This document shows positions 7,577-15,996 of a DNA stretch of 64,000 bases, in pieces. Each line of letters starts with the position of its first letter. Position 1 is the first letter of the stretch. Made by a program: the position numbers and the translations under genes. Under the pieces are notes generated by a model. It was not told the origin of the DNA, searched no databases, and worked only from the letters and a program-made list of their open reading frames with translations. Source of the stretch: FEN-1219 sp039933105. Its GTDB lineage: Bacteria; Pseudomonadota; Gammaproteobacteria; Steroidobacterales; Rariloculaceae. The stretch is taken from contig JBDTOT010000002.1 of assembly GCA_039933105.1 (NCBI GenBank), positions 62,001 through 126,000 of the forward strand, given 5' to 3'.

Positions 7577-8191
7577 ATGGACGCGCCCGTCTTCGCCAGC
7601 GATATCGCCTTCACGCCCACGGTGAAGGCGATCCAGAGCCGCAAAGGTTCGCGAGCAGCTTACGCGCGCATGGAGCAATCCGGCTCGTGGGAGACGAGCC
7701 TCACACCTGACCTGCGAGAGTTCATCGAGGGGCAGACCAGCGTGTTCCTGGCGACCGCAAACGCCGACGGCCAACCGTACATCCAGCATCGGGGCGGCCC
7801 CCCTGGCTTCCTGCACGTGCTCGATGACCGGAACATCGGCTTCGTCGACTTCGCCGGTAACCGGCAATTCATCACGCTGGGGAATCTGCAGGAGAACCCG
7901 AAGGTGCATCTGTTCCTCATGGACTATGCGCATCGACAACGGATCAAGATCTGGGGCGAAGCGCGCGTCGTGGAGAACGATCCGGAGTTGACCGCGCGCC
8001 TGATGCCGAAGGACTACCGTGCGCGGGCCGCACAAGTCATCGTGCTGCGAGTGGTTGCCTGGGACGCTAACTGCCGGCAGCACATACCGCAGCTGCTCGA
8101 TGCCGGTGAGGTGGCGCGGGCGATTGCGGCGCGCGACGAGAGAATCGCGGCGCTCGAACTGCAAATCCAACGCATGAAATCACCTCAATGA
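7577..8191 (+). CDS. Pyridoxamine 5'-phosphate oxidase-family flavin-binding protein
   Basis: 204 residues from the ATG at 7577 (AGGAG eight bases upstream; an adjacent in-frame GTG at 7574 is less well spaced). The split-barrel PNPOx-like domain shows 'FIEGQTSVFLATANADGQPY', 'QHRGGPPGFLHVLDD', 'GFVDFAGNRQFITLGNLQEN' and 'HLFLMDYAHRQRIKIWGEAR', typical of FMN- or F420-binding members. The C-terminus ends in a helical, possibly coiled-coil tail ('ERIAALELQIQRM'). True PNPOx activity is unlikely because the family's pyridoxal-binding C-terminal region is absent. It is co-directional with the AhpD-like gene, 18 bases after its stop. Confidence 0.88.
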   Translation: MDAPVFASDIAFTPTVKAIQSRKGSRAAYARMEQSGSWETSLTPDLREFIEGQTSVFLATANADGQPYIQHRGGPPGFLHVLDDRNIGFVDFAGNRQFITLGNLQENPKVHLFLMDYAHRQRIKIWGEARVVENDPELTARLMPKDYRARAAQVIVLRVVAWDANCRQHIPQLLDAGEVARAIAARDERIAALELQIQRMKSPQ

Positions 8192-8279
8192 CCGAACTTA
8201 AGGGGCTGCGGTAGAGTGCGAGCATCGGGCGCCCGCGCGTTAGCGACGCGCAGCCCGCGACGCGACACGAGGGGGACTC

Positions 8280-8753
8280 ATGCGGATACGGCGCGCAACG
8301 AGCATCGACTTGCCACTCATCGGTAGGCTCGGTGCGTTGCTCGTCGAAGCGCACCACGCGTTCGACCCACAACGATTCCTTGCCGCCACCAGCCGGACAA
8401 AAGAAGGCTACGCGTATTTCTTGGGCACGCAGCTCGAGGAGCCGGACGCCGCTATTTTCGTCGCCGATGACAACGACAACGTGATCGGCTATGCCTATGC
8501 CGTGGTCGACGACTCGTACGACTACATGGCGCTGCGTGGCCCCGCCGGCATACTGCACGACATCATCGTCGATCCGGACAATCGCGGACGCGGCGTGGGT
8601 CGCTTACTACTCGAGGCCGTATTCACGTATCTGCAGTCGCGCGGGGCCCCGCGCATCGTGTTGTCCACCGCGGAACGGAACGAGGTGGCGCAGCGACTCT
8701 TCGCGGGCGTGGGGTTTCGCCGCACGATGATCGAGATGACGCGCGAGCTCTAG
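8280..8753 (+). CDS. GNAT-family N-acetyltransferase
   Basis: 157 residues; a GAGGGGG ribosome-binding site precedes the ATG at 8280. The acetyl-CoA pyrophosphate-binding motif A is visible as 'DIIVDPDNRGRGVGRLLLEA', followed by a typical motif B region 'GAPRIVLSTAERNEVAQRLF' and 'GVGFRRTMIEMTREL'. Domain length and order match single-domain GNAT enzymes of the RimI-like type. The acceptor (protein, amino acid or small amine) cannot be deduced. It is monocistronic or loosely linked to the PNPOx-like gene 88 bases upstream. Confidence 0.92.
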   Translation: MRIRRATSIDLPLIGRLGALLVEAHHAFDPQRFLAATSRTKEGYAYFLGTQLEEPDAAIFVADDNDNVIGYAYAVVDDSYDYMALRGPAGILHDIIVDPDNRGRGVGRLLLEAVFTYLQSRGAPRIVLSTAERNEVAQRLFAGVGFRRTMIEMTREL

Positions 8754-8813
8754 TAGAGAGAACGGGCGGCATAGTGATATCGTCGCCGCTGAACTGATAA
8801 GGACGTAACCGCC

Positions 8814-8924
8814 ATGGCCAAAGAACGCAATACCACCAAAGAAGGAAAGAAGAAGCCGCTGTTGACACCGAAGGAGCGCAAAGAGCAAAAGCGCGCCAAG
8901 AAGGCTGAGCGAGCGACTCGGTAA
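8814..8924 (+). CDS. Very small basic protein (36 aa)
   Basis: An ATG at 8814, preceded by AAGGA at 8799-8803, opens a 36-residue frame ending TAA at 8922-8924. Nearly half of the residues are Lys or Arg, with the repeated pattern 'KEGKKKPLLTPKERKEQKRA', so it should be a positively charged, probably unstructured or helical peptide able to bind nucleic acid or ribosomes. I recall similar 'KKxPLxTPKEKKAAK' small proteins in other proteobacteria but know no function. The good ribosome-binding site and strongly biased composition favour a real gene. Confidence 0.55.
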   Translation: MAKERNTTKEGKKKPLLTPKERKEQKRAKKAERATR

Positions 8925-8949
8925 GACTGACACCGACCGGCCAGCCCTG

Positions 8950-8978
8950 ACCCGTCGGGTCCGTTTGGAACCGACGGG
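8950..8978. repeat. Inverted repeat (8-bp stem)
   Basis: CCCGTCGG and CCGACGGG form a perfect stem around a 12-base loop, 26 bases after the small basic gene. There is no T-run, so if it terminates transcription it is not a canonical intrinsic terminator. Confidence 0.4.
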
Positions 8979-9023
8979 CAGCAGAGCGCACGGTAGCAGA
9001 GAAATCGCAGGTCCCGGGTCGCC

Positions 9024-9047
9024 GCGCCCGACTGGGTAGTCGGGCGC
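9024..9047. repeat. Perfect hairpin (10-bp stem, 4-base loop)
   Basis: GCGCCCGACT-GGGT-AGTCGGGCGC is a perfect, very stable stem-loop between the small basic gene and the convergent DUF3562-like gene. No U-tract follows on either strand. It could stabilise 3' ends or slow transcription from both sides. Confidence 0.5.
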
Positions 9048-9131
9048 TGTACGTCCACCCTCTTCCTCCCAGCGATCGAGCGCCGCACCGAGTTGACTCG
9101 ACCTCGACACAAGTTCGCGCAACCGCACGTC

Positions 9132-9374
9132 TCAGCGCCGCCCCGCGGATAGATGCTCGCGGGACGCACGGCGCAACAATATGCCGCGCACGCTAGCCGT
9201 CGCGAGCACGTGCAGGTAGGTGCGAACTTTGGCGTCGCGGCCCAGCCGCGCAAACTCTTCCGCCAAGAGATCCCTGACTTCATCGCGTGACGTTAGTGCA
9301 CCGCGCGTCAGGAGTTCGATCGCTCGTTCGCGTCCTGCGGCGTCCCTGTCATCGCTGTCGGCAACTAAGTTCAT
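9132..9374 (-). CDS. DUF3562-like small helical protein
   Basis: 80 residues from the ATG at 9374 (MNLVADSDDR...); a longer frame from 9413 is possible but looks less natural. The segment 'EVRDLLAEEFARLGRDAKV' followed by 'RTYLHVLATASVRGIL' resembles the three-helix DUF3562 family found in many Burkholderiales and soil gammaproteobacteria, whose function is unknown. It converges with the small basic gene and lies back to back with the GT4 gene. Confidence 0.6.
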   Translation of the reverse strand: MNLVADSDDRDAAGRERAIELLTRGALTSRDEVRDLLAEEFARLGRDAKVRTYLHVLATASVRGILLRRASREHLSAGRR

Positions 9375-9586
9375 AGTGAAACGTCTGAGGCCCGATAGAC
9401 TTTGGTGGCGCACGGATCCATTGCCGGAAAGGCATTCATCGAGCGGGGCTTAGTTGGGGCCGGCGTTGAGTCAGCGCCGAAGGGCTATGTTGCGATCGGA
9501 CGGGACCGCAGGTCCGTACGTTGGCGCACGGATGAATCGCCCGCAAGGTTCTAGGGTGACGCACCGCCGGCTTAGAAGATTCTCCA

Positions 9587-11914
9587 ATGCTCTCTCTTCC
9601 AAACGACGATCGCACGCTAGCAAGTACTGCGCCCACCCCGCTCGACAACGCCATTGCCGTTGCCTTCGTCGGCACCTACGGCCCGCGCCGTTGTGGTATT
9701 GCGACGTTCACCGCCGATCTCGCGACGGCTGTCGCCGCGAACCATCGTCGCGTGCTGCCCATGGTATTGGCCGTAACCGACCCCGCTGGACAGTATCAGT
9801 ATCCGTCCGAGATCAAATTCGAGATTCGGCAAAACGTAAAGGCCGACTACGGTCGCGCCGCGGAGTTCGTGAACTACAGCCTCGTGCGGCTGGTGTCCGT
9901 GCAGCACGAATACGGCATTTTTGGGGGCGACGACGGCGGCTACATTCTCGACTTCATCCGGGCGTTGCGCGTGCCCGTCATTGTGACGCTGCACACGGTG
10001 CTGAAGCGCCCTTCACCTAACCAAGCAGCCATCGTCGAGAAGATGTTTGCGCAGTGCGCGCGGCTAATCGTGATGAGCGAGGTTGCCCGGGACCTACTTG
10101 CGAGCTCGTACGGTGTCCGCGGGCCCAAGGTTGTGATCATTCCGCACGGCATTCCGGTCATGGATCGGCATGCGGATCAGCAGGCACTAAAAGCCAAATT
10201 CGGCGTGCGCGATCGACGGCTGCTCCTGACGTTCGGTTTGCTGAGTGCGAACAAAGGCATCGAGACGGTGATCCGCGCGCTGCCGACGGTCGTGAGTCAG
10301 TTTCCAGATCTCGTCTATTTCGTCGTGGGCGCAACGCATCCCGTCGTGCTGCGGCGCGAGGGAGAAGCGTATCGAACGATGCTCGAACGCGAAGCCGAAG
10401 AACTCGGCGTCCGTGAGCATCTCGCCTTTCGCGGTCAGTTCGTGACGTCCGAGGAGCTCCGGCAGTATTTGCAAGCCGCCGACATTTTCGTGAGCCCCTA
10501 CTTGAACGAGGCTCAAGTCACGAGCGGTGCTTTGTCGTATGCCATGGGGGCCGGCGCAGCCGTCGTATCCACTCCGTACTGGCATGCACAGGAGCTGCTC
10601 GCGCGGGAACGCGGCTGCCTGTTCCCCTTCAAGGACCATGCGGCGCTGAGCCGCGTTCTGCTCGATCTGCTCAGTTCGCCGACGAAGCTACACAAGGTGC
10701 GCGAGGCTGCGTTCACCTTTGCACATTCGATGGCCTGGCCGCGCATCGGAGATGCCTATTTCAATCTGATTCAGGCGACCCTCGGAGCCGCTGCGCCGCG
10801 TCACGCAGCGGGCGTGGCGCGCGAACCGGCAGCCGCGAGCAGCTTGCCGGAGCTCTCGCTGAACCATCTACTTCGAATGACCGACGACACGGGAATTATC
10901 CAGCACGCCGTCTACAGCGTACCCGCTCGCCGTACGGGCTACTGCGTTGACGACAACGCACGGGCATTGATCGTCGCGGTGCAAACGGATCGTCTGCAAG
11001 ACTCTCCCGCGGCCCGCGCGCTCGTCGTCAGGTATTTGAGCTATCTGCAGTGCTCGCAAGAACCGGATGGCAGCTTTCGCAACTTGATGAGCTACCAACG
11101 CGCGCTCGAATCGGCGGCGCCGTCGGATGATTGCGTTGGACGCGCGATCTGGGCGTTGGGGGTTGTGGCAACGCAAGCCGAGGACGACGGCTGTCGAGTG
11201 CTCGCGCGTGAGATGCTGACGCGCGCGCTGCCGCATGCGCGCAACCTTGGGCCGCGCGGGACAGCACAAACCGCTCTCGGCCTCGTGAGCCTATTGATCG
11301 CCGAGCCCGCGGCCGCCGAAGCACGCGCCATGCTCGACGGCTTGATTGCGAAACTCACCGAGAGCTACCACGCCAACGCCACACCCGAGTGGCGTTGGTT
11401 CGAGGCCACGCTCACCTACGACAACGCGATCTTGCCGCTGGCACTGTTCGCCGCCTACGCCGTGACGGGCGAGCGAGGCGCGCTACGCGCCGCGCGCGAG
11501 TCGCTAGATTTTCTGGAAGACGTTTGCTTTGACGGCGACCGCTTGCTGCTCGTGGGGAACGCCGGCTGGCACACGCTCGGCAGCGACAAAGCCGCCGCCG
11601 ACGAGCAGGCCATCGACGCAACGGCATTCGTGCTCGCGTTTCGCGCCGCCTACGCAGTGACCGGCGATCGGCATTATCTAACGCGTATGCGCCAGGCGTT
11701 CGCGTGGTTCCTCGGCGACAATCGCCTCAAGACGCCTCTGTACGATTTCGTCACCGGCGGCTGTCGCGATGGCATGGGGCTAGAGCACGTCAATCAGAAT
11801 CAAGGCGCCGAAAGCACGATCTGTTTCCTGATGGCGTTATTGAAAATGCTCGAGGTCGCCGGGGAAGGGGTCGAGCAAGACGCCGTTTACGAGGCCCCGA
11901 CCCTGCCGGCATGA
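9587..11914 (+). CDS. GT4 glycosyltransferase with C-terminal helical (toroid-like) domain
   Basis: 775 residues. Residues about 20-400 form a GT-B fold retaining glycosyltransferase of family 4: 'GTYGPRRCGIATFTADLA', 'VSVQHEYGIFGGDDGGYILD', 'VIIPHGIP', 'LLTFGLLSANKGIETVIRAL', and the acceptor/nucleotide loop 'NEAQVTSGALSYAMGAGAAV'. Residues about 430-760 are a separate helical region with repeated 'DDNARALIVAVQ', 'DCVGRAIWALG', 'GLEHVNQNQGAEST' segments, reminiscent of alpha/alpha-barrel sugar-processing domains. The stop overlaps the start of the GH130 gene (ATGA), so the two are translationally coupled. Such GT4-GH130 pairs suggest synthesis and turnover of a mannose-containing glycan; the sugar is inference. 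Confidence 0.9.
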   Translation: MLSLPNDDRTLASTAPTPLDNAIAVAFVGTYGPRRCGIATFTADLATAVAANHRRVLPMVLAVTDPAGQYQYPSEIKFEIRQNVKADYGRAAEFVNYSLVRLVSVQHEYGIFGGDDGGYILDFIRALRVPVIVTLHTVLKRPSPNQAAIVEKMFAQCARLIVMSEVARDLLASSYGVRGPKVVIIPHGIPVMDRHADQQALKAKFGVRDRRLLLTFGLLSANKGIETVIRALPTVVSQFPDLVYFVVGATHPVVLRREGEAYRTMLEREAEELGVREHLAFRGQFVTSEELRQYLQAADIFVSPYLNEAQVTSGALSYAMGAGAAVVSTPYWHAQELLARERGCLFPFKDHAALSRVLLDLLSSPTKLHKVREAAFTFAHSMAWPRIGDAYFNLIQATLGAAAPRHAAGVAREPAAASSLPELSLNHLLRMTDDTGIIQHAVYSVPARRTGYCVDDNARALIVAVQTDRLQDSPAARALVVRYLSYLQCSQEPDGSFRNLMSYQRALESAAPSDDCVGRAIWALGVVATQAEDDGCRVLAREMLTRALPHARNLGPRGTAQTALGLVSLLIAEPAAAEARAMLDGLIAKLTESYHANATPEWRWFEATLTYDNAILPLALFAAYAVTGERGALRAARESLDFLEDVCFDGDRLLLVGNAGWHTLGSDKAAADEQAIDATAFVLAFRAAYAVTGDRHYLTRMRQAFAWFLGDNRLKTPLYDFVTGGCRDGMGLEHVNQNQGAESTICFLMALLKMLEVAGEGVEQDAVYEAPTLPA

Positions 11915-13386
11915 AATCCATTCCCGTCACGCGTACCCGGCATCGCCTTCTGCCGGACTCCCGCCGAGTGCTTGCCAAGCCGTTTCTTCCGGGTGAAGAA
12001 ACCCTGCTGCCGGGGCAATCCCGGGCACATCTCGCGATGGAGCGGATCCTGGCGATTCCGGAAGCGGAGGTGCAAGCCCTCGCCGCTTCGATATTGACCC
12101 TGTTTAACCTGCGCCACCGTGGCTTCCGAGAGGTGCTCGAACGCCAGTTCGAAGCTGTCGCACAGCACATCGACAGAAGGGTCACGGTATCCGCCGAGCG
12201 CCGCCTCCTGATCGGCGCGTACTTCACGCACGAATACTCCGTCGAGGCCGCCGCCCTCTTCAACCCGTCGATCGTCCTTGCACCCGATCAGACCGGCGTC
12301 GCGAGCGGCTCGGCGCGGTTCGTGATGAGCCTGCGCGCCGTCGGCGAAGGGCATCTGTCGTCGATCGAGTTTCGTTCCGGGCTGCTCGACGCGCAGGGTG
12401 ATGTCACCATCGACGAGCCTGGCAGGCAACTGGTCAGCGGCCACCGCGCCCCTCCCAGCTTCTTCGACAAGACAAATTTCGGTACGAAGTTGCTGGAACT
12501 CGGCGTCATCAACGACCTGTCGTCGAGCGTACTGAACCGGCTCAACCAGAAATTCACGCTCGAAGAGCTTGAAACATCGCTAGGCGCACTCGAGATTCAC
12601 GGTCCACCGCCAGCGGTCTGGTTCGAAACGGTCAAGATCATTCGCGTGCTCGCGTCGTCAAACTACGTCACTACGTTCCCCGCAGATTCCAGTCTTGCCG
12701 AGCGCGTGATCTTTCCCGCCGGTCCCAACGAAACGCGCGGCATGGAAGACGCGCGCTTCTTGCGCTTCACTGCGGCCGACGGCAGCGTCAAGTACTATGC
12801 GACCTACACGGCCTACGACGGCTTCTCAATCTTGCCGCAACTCATCGAAACCGACGACTTCGTGCGCTTCACGATCTCGACGTTGAACGGCGCGGCCGCC
12901 CAGAACAAAGGCATGGCGCTCTTTCCGCGGCCGATCGACGGCAAGTACGTCATGCTGTCGCGCAAGGACCGGGAGAACCTACACCTCGCGACGTCGAGCG
13001 ATGTACACAACTGGAACGATGTCGTCGAGCTCTACCGTCCGCAATACGCGTGGGAGCTTTTGCAGATCGGCAATTGCGGGGCACCGATCGAAACCGACGC
13101 AGGCTGGCTCGTGCTGACACACGGGGTCGGACCCATGCGCCGCTACGCAATCGGCGCGTTACTGCTCGACCTCGAGAATCCGGCGCGAGTGATCGGGCAT
13201 TTGGCGGAGCCGCTGATCGAGCCCGACGAAGACGAGCGCGAAGGCTACGTGCCCAACGTCGTCTACACCTGCGGCGCGATCGTGCACGGCGGCCGGCTCA
13301 TCATGCCGTACGGTTTCTCGGATTCCGGAATCGCAGTGGCGTACGTCGCGCTCCCCGAATTGCTGGACGCGCTGCTGTGCTCGTAG
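11911..13386 (+). CDS. GH130-family mannoside phosphorylase/hydrolase
   Basis: 491 residues from the ATG at 11911, which overlaps the GT4 stop; longer upstream frames are shadows. The five-bladed beta-propeller family GH130 is indicated by 'FPAGPNETRGMEDARFLRF' (the E-D-A-R block with the catalytic aspartate), 'KYYATYTAYDG', 'NKGMALFPRPIDGKYVMLSR', 'WELLQIGNCGAPIETDAGWL' and 'IMPYGFSDSGIAVA'. An N-terminal helical extension of about 170 residues precedes the propeller. GH130 enzymes split beta-mannosides by phosphorolysis or hydrolysis; the phosphate-binding residues that separate these were not assessable by eye. Coupling to a glycosyltransferase suggests a cytoplasmic role in recycling the polymer or oligosaccharide that the partner makes. 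Confidence 0.9.
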   Translation: MKSIPVTRTRHRLLPDSRRVLAKPFLPGEETLLPGQSRAHLAMERILAIPEAEVQALAASILTLFNLRHRGFREVLERQFEAVAQHIDRRVTVSAERRLLIGAYFTHEYSVEAAALFNPSIVLAPDQTGVASGSARFVMSLRAVGEGHLSSIEFRSGLLDAQGDVTIDEPGRQLVSGHRAPPSFFDKTNFGTKLLELGVINDLSSSVLNRLNQKFTLEELETSLGALEIHGPPPAVWFETVKIIRVLASSNYVTTFPADSSLAERVIFPAGPNETRGMEDARFLRFTAADGSVKYYATYTAYDGFSILPQLIETDDFVRFTISTLNGAAAQNKGMALFPRPIDGKYVMLSRKDRENLHLATSSDVHNWNDVVELYRPQYAWELLQIGNCGAPIETDAGWLVLTHGVGPMRRYAIGALLLDLENPARVIGHLAEPLIEPDEDEREGYVPNVVYTCGAIVHGGRLIMPYGFSDSGIAVAYVALPELLDALLCS

Positions 13387-13393
13387 CCAGCCT

Positions 13394-13550
13394 TCAGTCC
13401 AGGAAGTCGTTGCAGTGATAGTCGAGCAACTCCGTGTCGGGCTCGAACAGTTCCCAAACCGCTCGTGTGCACCACCAACGCATCGCCTTCCCAGTGGCCG
13501 ACCGAGTAGCCGCCCGTCGGTGAAGATTTGGCGGAACGTCACGTCGATGT
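13394..13550 (-). pseudogene. Decayed fragment of a 'GYSVGHWEGD' family protein
   Basis: On the minus strand three short, differently framed pieces line up in order with one protein family common in soil bacteria: 'FRQIFTDGR', then 'GYSVGHWEGDALVVHTSG', then 'WELFEPDTELLDYHCNDF' with a stop at 13394-13396. The intact family (no firm function known to me) reads 'YRQI..DGRPLP...WYGYSVGHWEGDTLVV...' and ends in 'PDTELLEYVC.EN'. The roughly 60-residue middle is missing and frames change, so this is a relic, not a gene. Confidence 0.65.
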
Positions 13551-13557
13551 TTTACGA

Positions 13558-15963
13558 CTAGTCACTGCCGTTGTGTGCGCCCACGCGTTGTCGCAACTCT
13601 TCGAGCTCCGCGGGCGTCCCGATGAAGAGCCTATCCGGGAAGCGCTGCGTCCCCGCGATTAGGCCGTCAAAGATATCGCCTGCGCGGTAGGCGTTCAGCC
13701 CGCCACCCGCGAGATATTGCAGGCGCAAGTTGCGATCGGTGTTGATCGCGGCGCTGTCCAGCCATTTGGCCATGTCGCCAGCTCCGCCGGCATACGTGCC
13801 GAGCAGCTCGAGCGCCGAATCGAAGCCAACGTCGTGCAGCGAGCCCGCCACTTGCGCGTATTGCGCGCCGGCGAGCGTGCGCGTGATGCGTTCGACGTCG
13901 ATCGGCGCGTCACCGACGCGACCGAACAGCACGGCATCGTAGCCCATGCCGTCAACGCGATTCGCGAACAGCGCGCCGTTCGGGAACACCGTGAAGAACG
14001 TCGCGATCTCGCTCTGTACCGCGTCCTCGGTAGTTTCGTAGAACTGCAGGAACACCGTCACCACACCGCCGTCGTTCAAGCGCGACTTGCAGAGCTGCCA
14101 GAACTCGCGCGTGTAAAGCGTCGCCGCGCCTTTGACCCAGGTGTCGAGAGGATCGGAGGTAATCGCGTCGAACTTCCAGTCGGTGGTCGCAAGATAGTGG
14201 CGGCCGTCGTCGACGTTGACCTCGACCTTCGGGTTCGTCACGACCCCGAAGTTGGGTACGGTGAAGAACTCCCCCGCCGCTTGCGACACGAGCGGTTCGA
14301 TCTCGGCGACGACCACGTGCTCGACGGCCGGGTCGATGCTCACTGCGCCGGCGGTAATGCCGGCGCCGAGCCCGATCACGAGAACGTTGCTTGGGCGCTC
14401 GGGCGTAAGCGTCGCGAGATGGCCGAGCATGCGCTGCAGGCGCAGGTCCTGTGGATACGTGGACGCCTGGGTTTTGCCGGCGTTGTGATAAGTGAGAATG
14501 CCGCTCGGCTCGCGCGTCACGGCAATGGACGCCGTGAGTCCCTCGCCGACATAGACGACGTTCGCATCGGCACCACGCGTCGGCAGGAAGCGGCCGTAGG
14601 CAACGAGCGCCGGCGGCAACTCGTCCACGGTGTACGCGAGCACCCCTGCAGCCGCGACCACGAGCACCGCCGCCCCTAGCTTCACCCCACCGCGACGGCC
14701 GACGCTCGTGAGCACCACTAGCCCAGCCGCCGCCGCGACGAAGATCGACAGTTGTTGCGTACGCTGGCCGCCGATCGTCACCACCAGCACGAACGTCGTG
14801 AGCAGCGCGCCCGCGATCGCACCCGCTGTGTTCGTCGCGTAGAGACGGCCGACGTACCGACGCGGGTCGGTGCCCGATACCACGGCAGCCGCGAGCGCCA
14901 ACGGAAAGCTCGCGCCCCACAACAGCGCGGCCGGGAGCACGGCCCACGCGGTGCGCACGGTGTCGATCTGCAACGCGACGGCGGCCGTGGTCGGCAGCGT
15001 CACGTCGAATGGCCAGTACGGCAGCGACTGCGCGATCACGTACGCTGCCCATGCGAGCGCCGCCGCAAGCAGAAGCTGACAGCCGCCGAGCGCGTACCCC
15101 GCGTCGACACGGCGGCCGAGCACGGCGCCGGCGGCGCTCCCCAGCCCAAAACCGAACATAAGCACCGCCAGGATCAACGCGAACGTATACACCGTGCCGC
15201 CGAACAGCAGCGACAGGTGACGCGTCCACAGCACTTCGGCGGACAGCGCGGTGAAACCGGACAAACCCGTTGCCACGTAGATCGGCCACTGCGACCGCGC
15301 CGGCACAAGGGCTCGCCGCTCGATCGGCAGCGCCGCTTGCGGCGCTGCTCTCCCCGCCAGCCACACGCCGGCCGCCGCAACGCTGAAATTCAGTGCCGCT
15401 GCGACGAACGTCGCGACGTAGGCGTCGTGCCGGCGCAGCAAGTAGAACCCCGCGGCGAGACTACCGATCATCGCGCCGCCTAAATTCGCCGCATAGCAAA
15501 GCCCGAGCCACGCCGCGCCGTTCGGTACGGTCTCGACCCAACGCGCTACCGCGGGCAGCGTCGCGCCCATCAGTACCGTGGCCGGCAGCAGGCACACCGC
15601 GGCCGCGAACGCGCGCAGGGTCAGGTCGACGAGCCCTGTTCCGCCCCACGCCGTGTACGCGCTACCCACCGCCGGAATGATCGCCAACGCCGCGAAGCCA
15701 AGCACGCCCACGCCGAGTTCGAGCGCGGCGAAGACACGCAGCGGCGCCCGGTGTGCGGCCACGAACCGCGGCAGCCACAGGCCGCCGAGGCACATGCCGC
15801 CCATGAAGGCCGCGAGCAGCACGCCGAGCGAGATCGCCGAAGTACCCAGTACCAAGCTGAGCCGCTCGAACCACACGACCTGATAGATGAGTGCGGCGCA
15901 GCCGCTCGCGGCAAACAGCGCCAGCGACGCAGGCAGCACGGAATCTGGCTTCCTAGTCGCCAC
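13558..15963 (-). CDS. Membrane-anchored spermidine synthase-like protein
   Basis: 801 residues. The first about 440 form a polytopic membrane region (many hydrophobic helices, starting 'LFAASGCAALIYQVVWFERL', a signature of the fused MFS/spermidine synthase family). The C-terminal part is a Rossmann aminopropyltransferase-like domain: 'NVLVIGLGAGITAGAVS', 'HVVVAEIEPLV', 'VEVNVDDGRHYL', 'WKFDAITSDPLDTWVKGAA'. In true spermidine synthases the last motif reads DSTDP-like, so catalytic activity on polyamines is uncertain. Function of these fused proteins is not established. It is followed on the same strand by nothing closely spaced and preceded by trkA, 33 bases away, also minus strand. Confidence 0.88.
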   Translation of the reverse strand: MATRKPDSVLPASLALFAASGCAALIYQVVWFERLSLVLGTSAISLGVLLAAFMGGMCLGGLWLPRFVAAHRAPLRVFAALELGVGVLGFAALAIIPAVGSAYTAWGGTGLVDLTLRAFAAAVCLLPATVLMGATLPAVARWVETVPNGAAWLGLCYAANLGGAMIGSLAAGFYLLRRHDAYVATFVAAALNFSVAAAGVWLAGRAAPQAALPIERRALVPARSQWPIYVATGLSGFTALSAEVLWTRHLSLLFGGTVYTFALILAVLMFGFGLGSAAGAVLGRRVDAGYALGGCQLLLAAALAWAAYVIAQSLPYWPFDVTLPTTAAVALQIDTVRTAWAVLPAALLWGASFPLALAAAVVSGTDPRRYVGRLYATNTAGAIAGALLTTFVLVVTIGGQRTQQLSIFVAAAAGLVVLTSVGRRGGVKLGAAVLVVAAAGVLAYTVDELPPALVAYGRFLPTRGADANVVYVGEGLTASIAVTREPSGILTYHNAGKTQASTYPQDLRLQRMLGHLATLTPERPSNVLVIGLGAGITAGAVSIDPAVEHVVVAEIEPLVSQAAGEFFTVPNFGVVTNPKVEVNVDDGRHYLATTDWKFDAITSDPLDTWVKGAATLYTREFWQLCKSRLNDGGVVTVFLQFYETTEDAVQSEIATFFTVFPNGALFANRVDGMGYDAVLFGRVGDAPIDVERITRTLAGAQYAQVAGSLHDVGFDSALELLGTYAGGAGDMAKWLDSAAINTDRNLRLQYLAGGGLNAYRAGDIFDGLIAGTQRFPDRLFIGTPAELEELRQRVGAHNGSD

Positions 15964-15996
15964 GATTGAGCCCGCCGATGGATGAGGCTTGCGAGA

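Noticed and set aside
9024..9047. Perfect hairpin considered as an intrinsic terminator
   Set aside because: No T-run on either side, so kept only as an inverted repeat.
9406..9533. Twelve-base direct repeat TGGCGCACGGAT at 9406 and 9522, upstream of the GT4 gene
   Set aside because: Two short copies only, without element structure; could be chance in GC-rich sequence.
13717..14679. 320-residue plus-strand frame inside the spermidine-synthase-like gene
   Set aside because: Composition of an antisense shadow; no domain, start signal or family resemblance.
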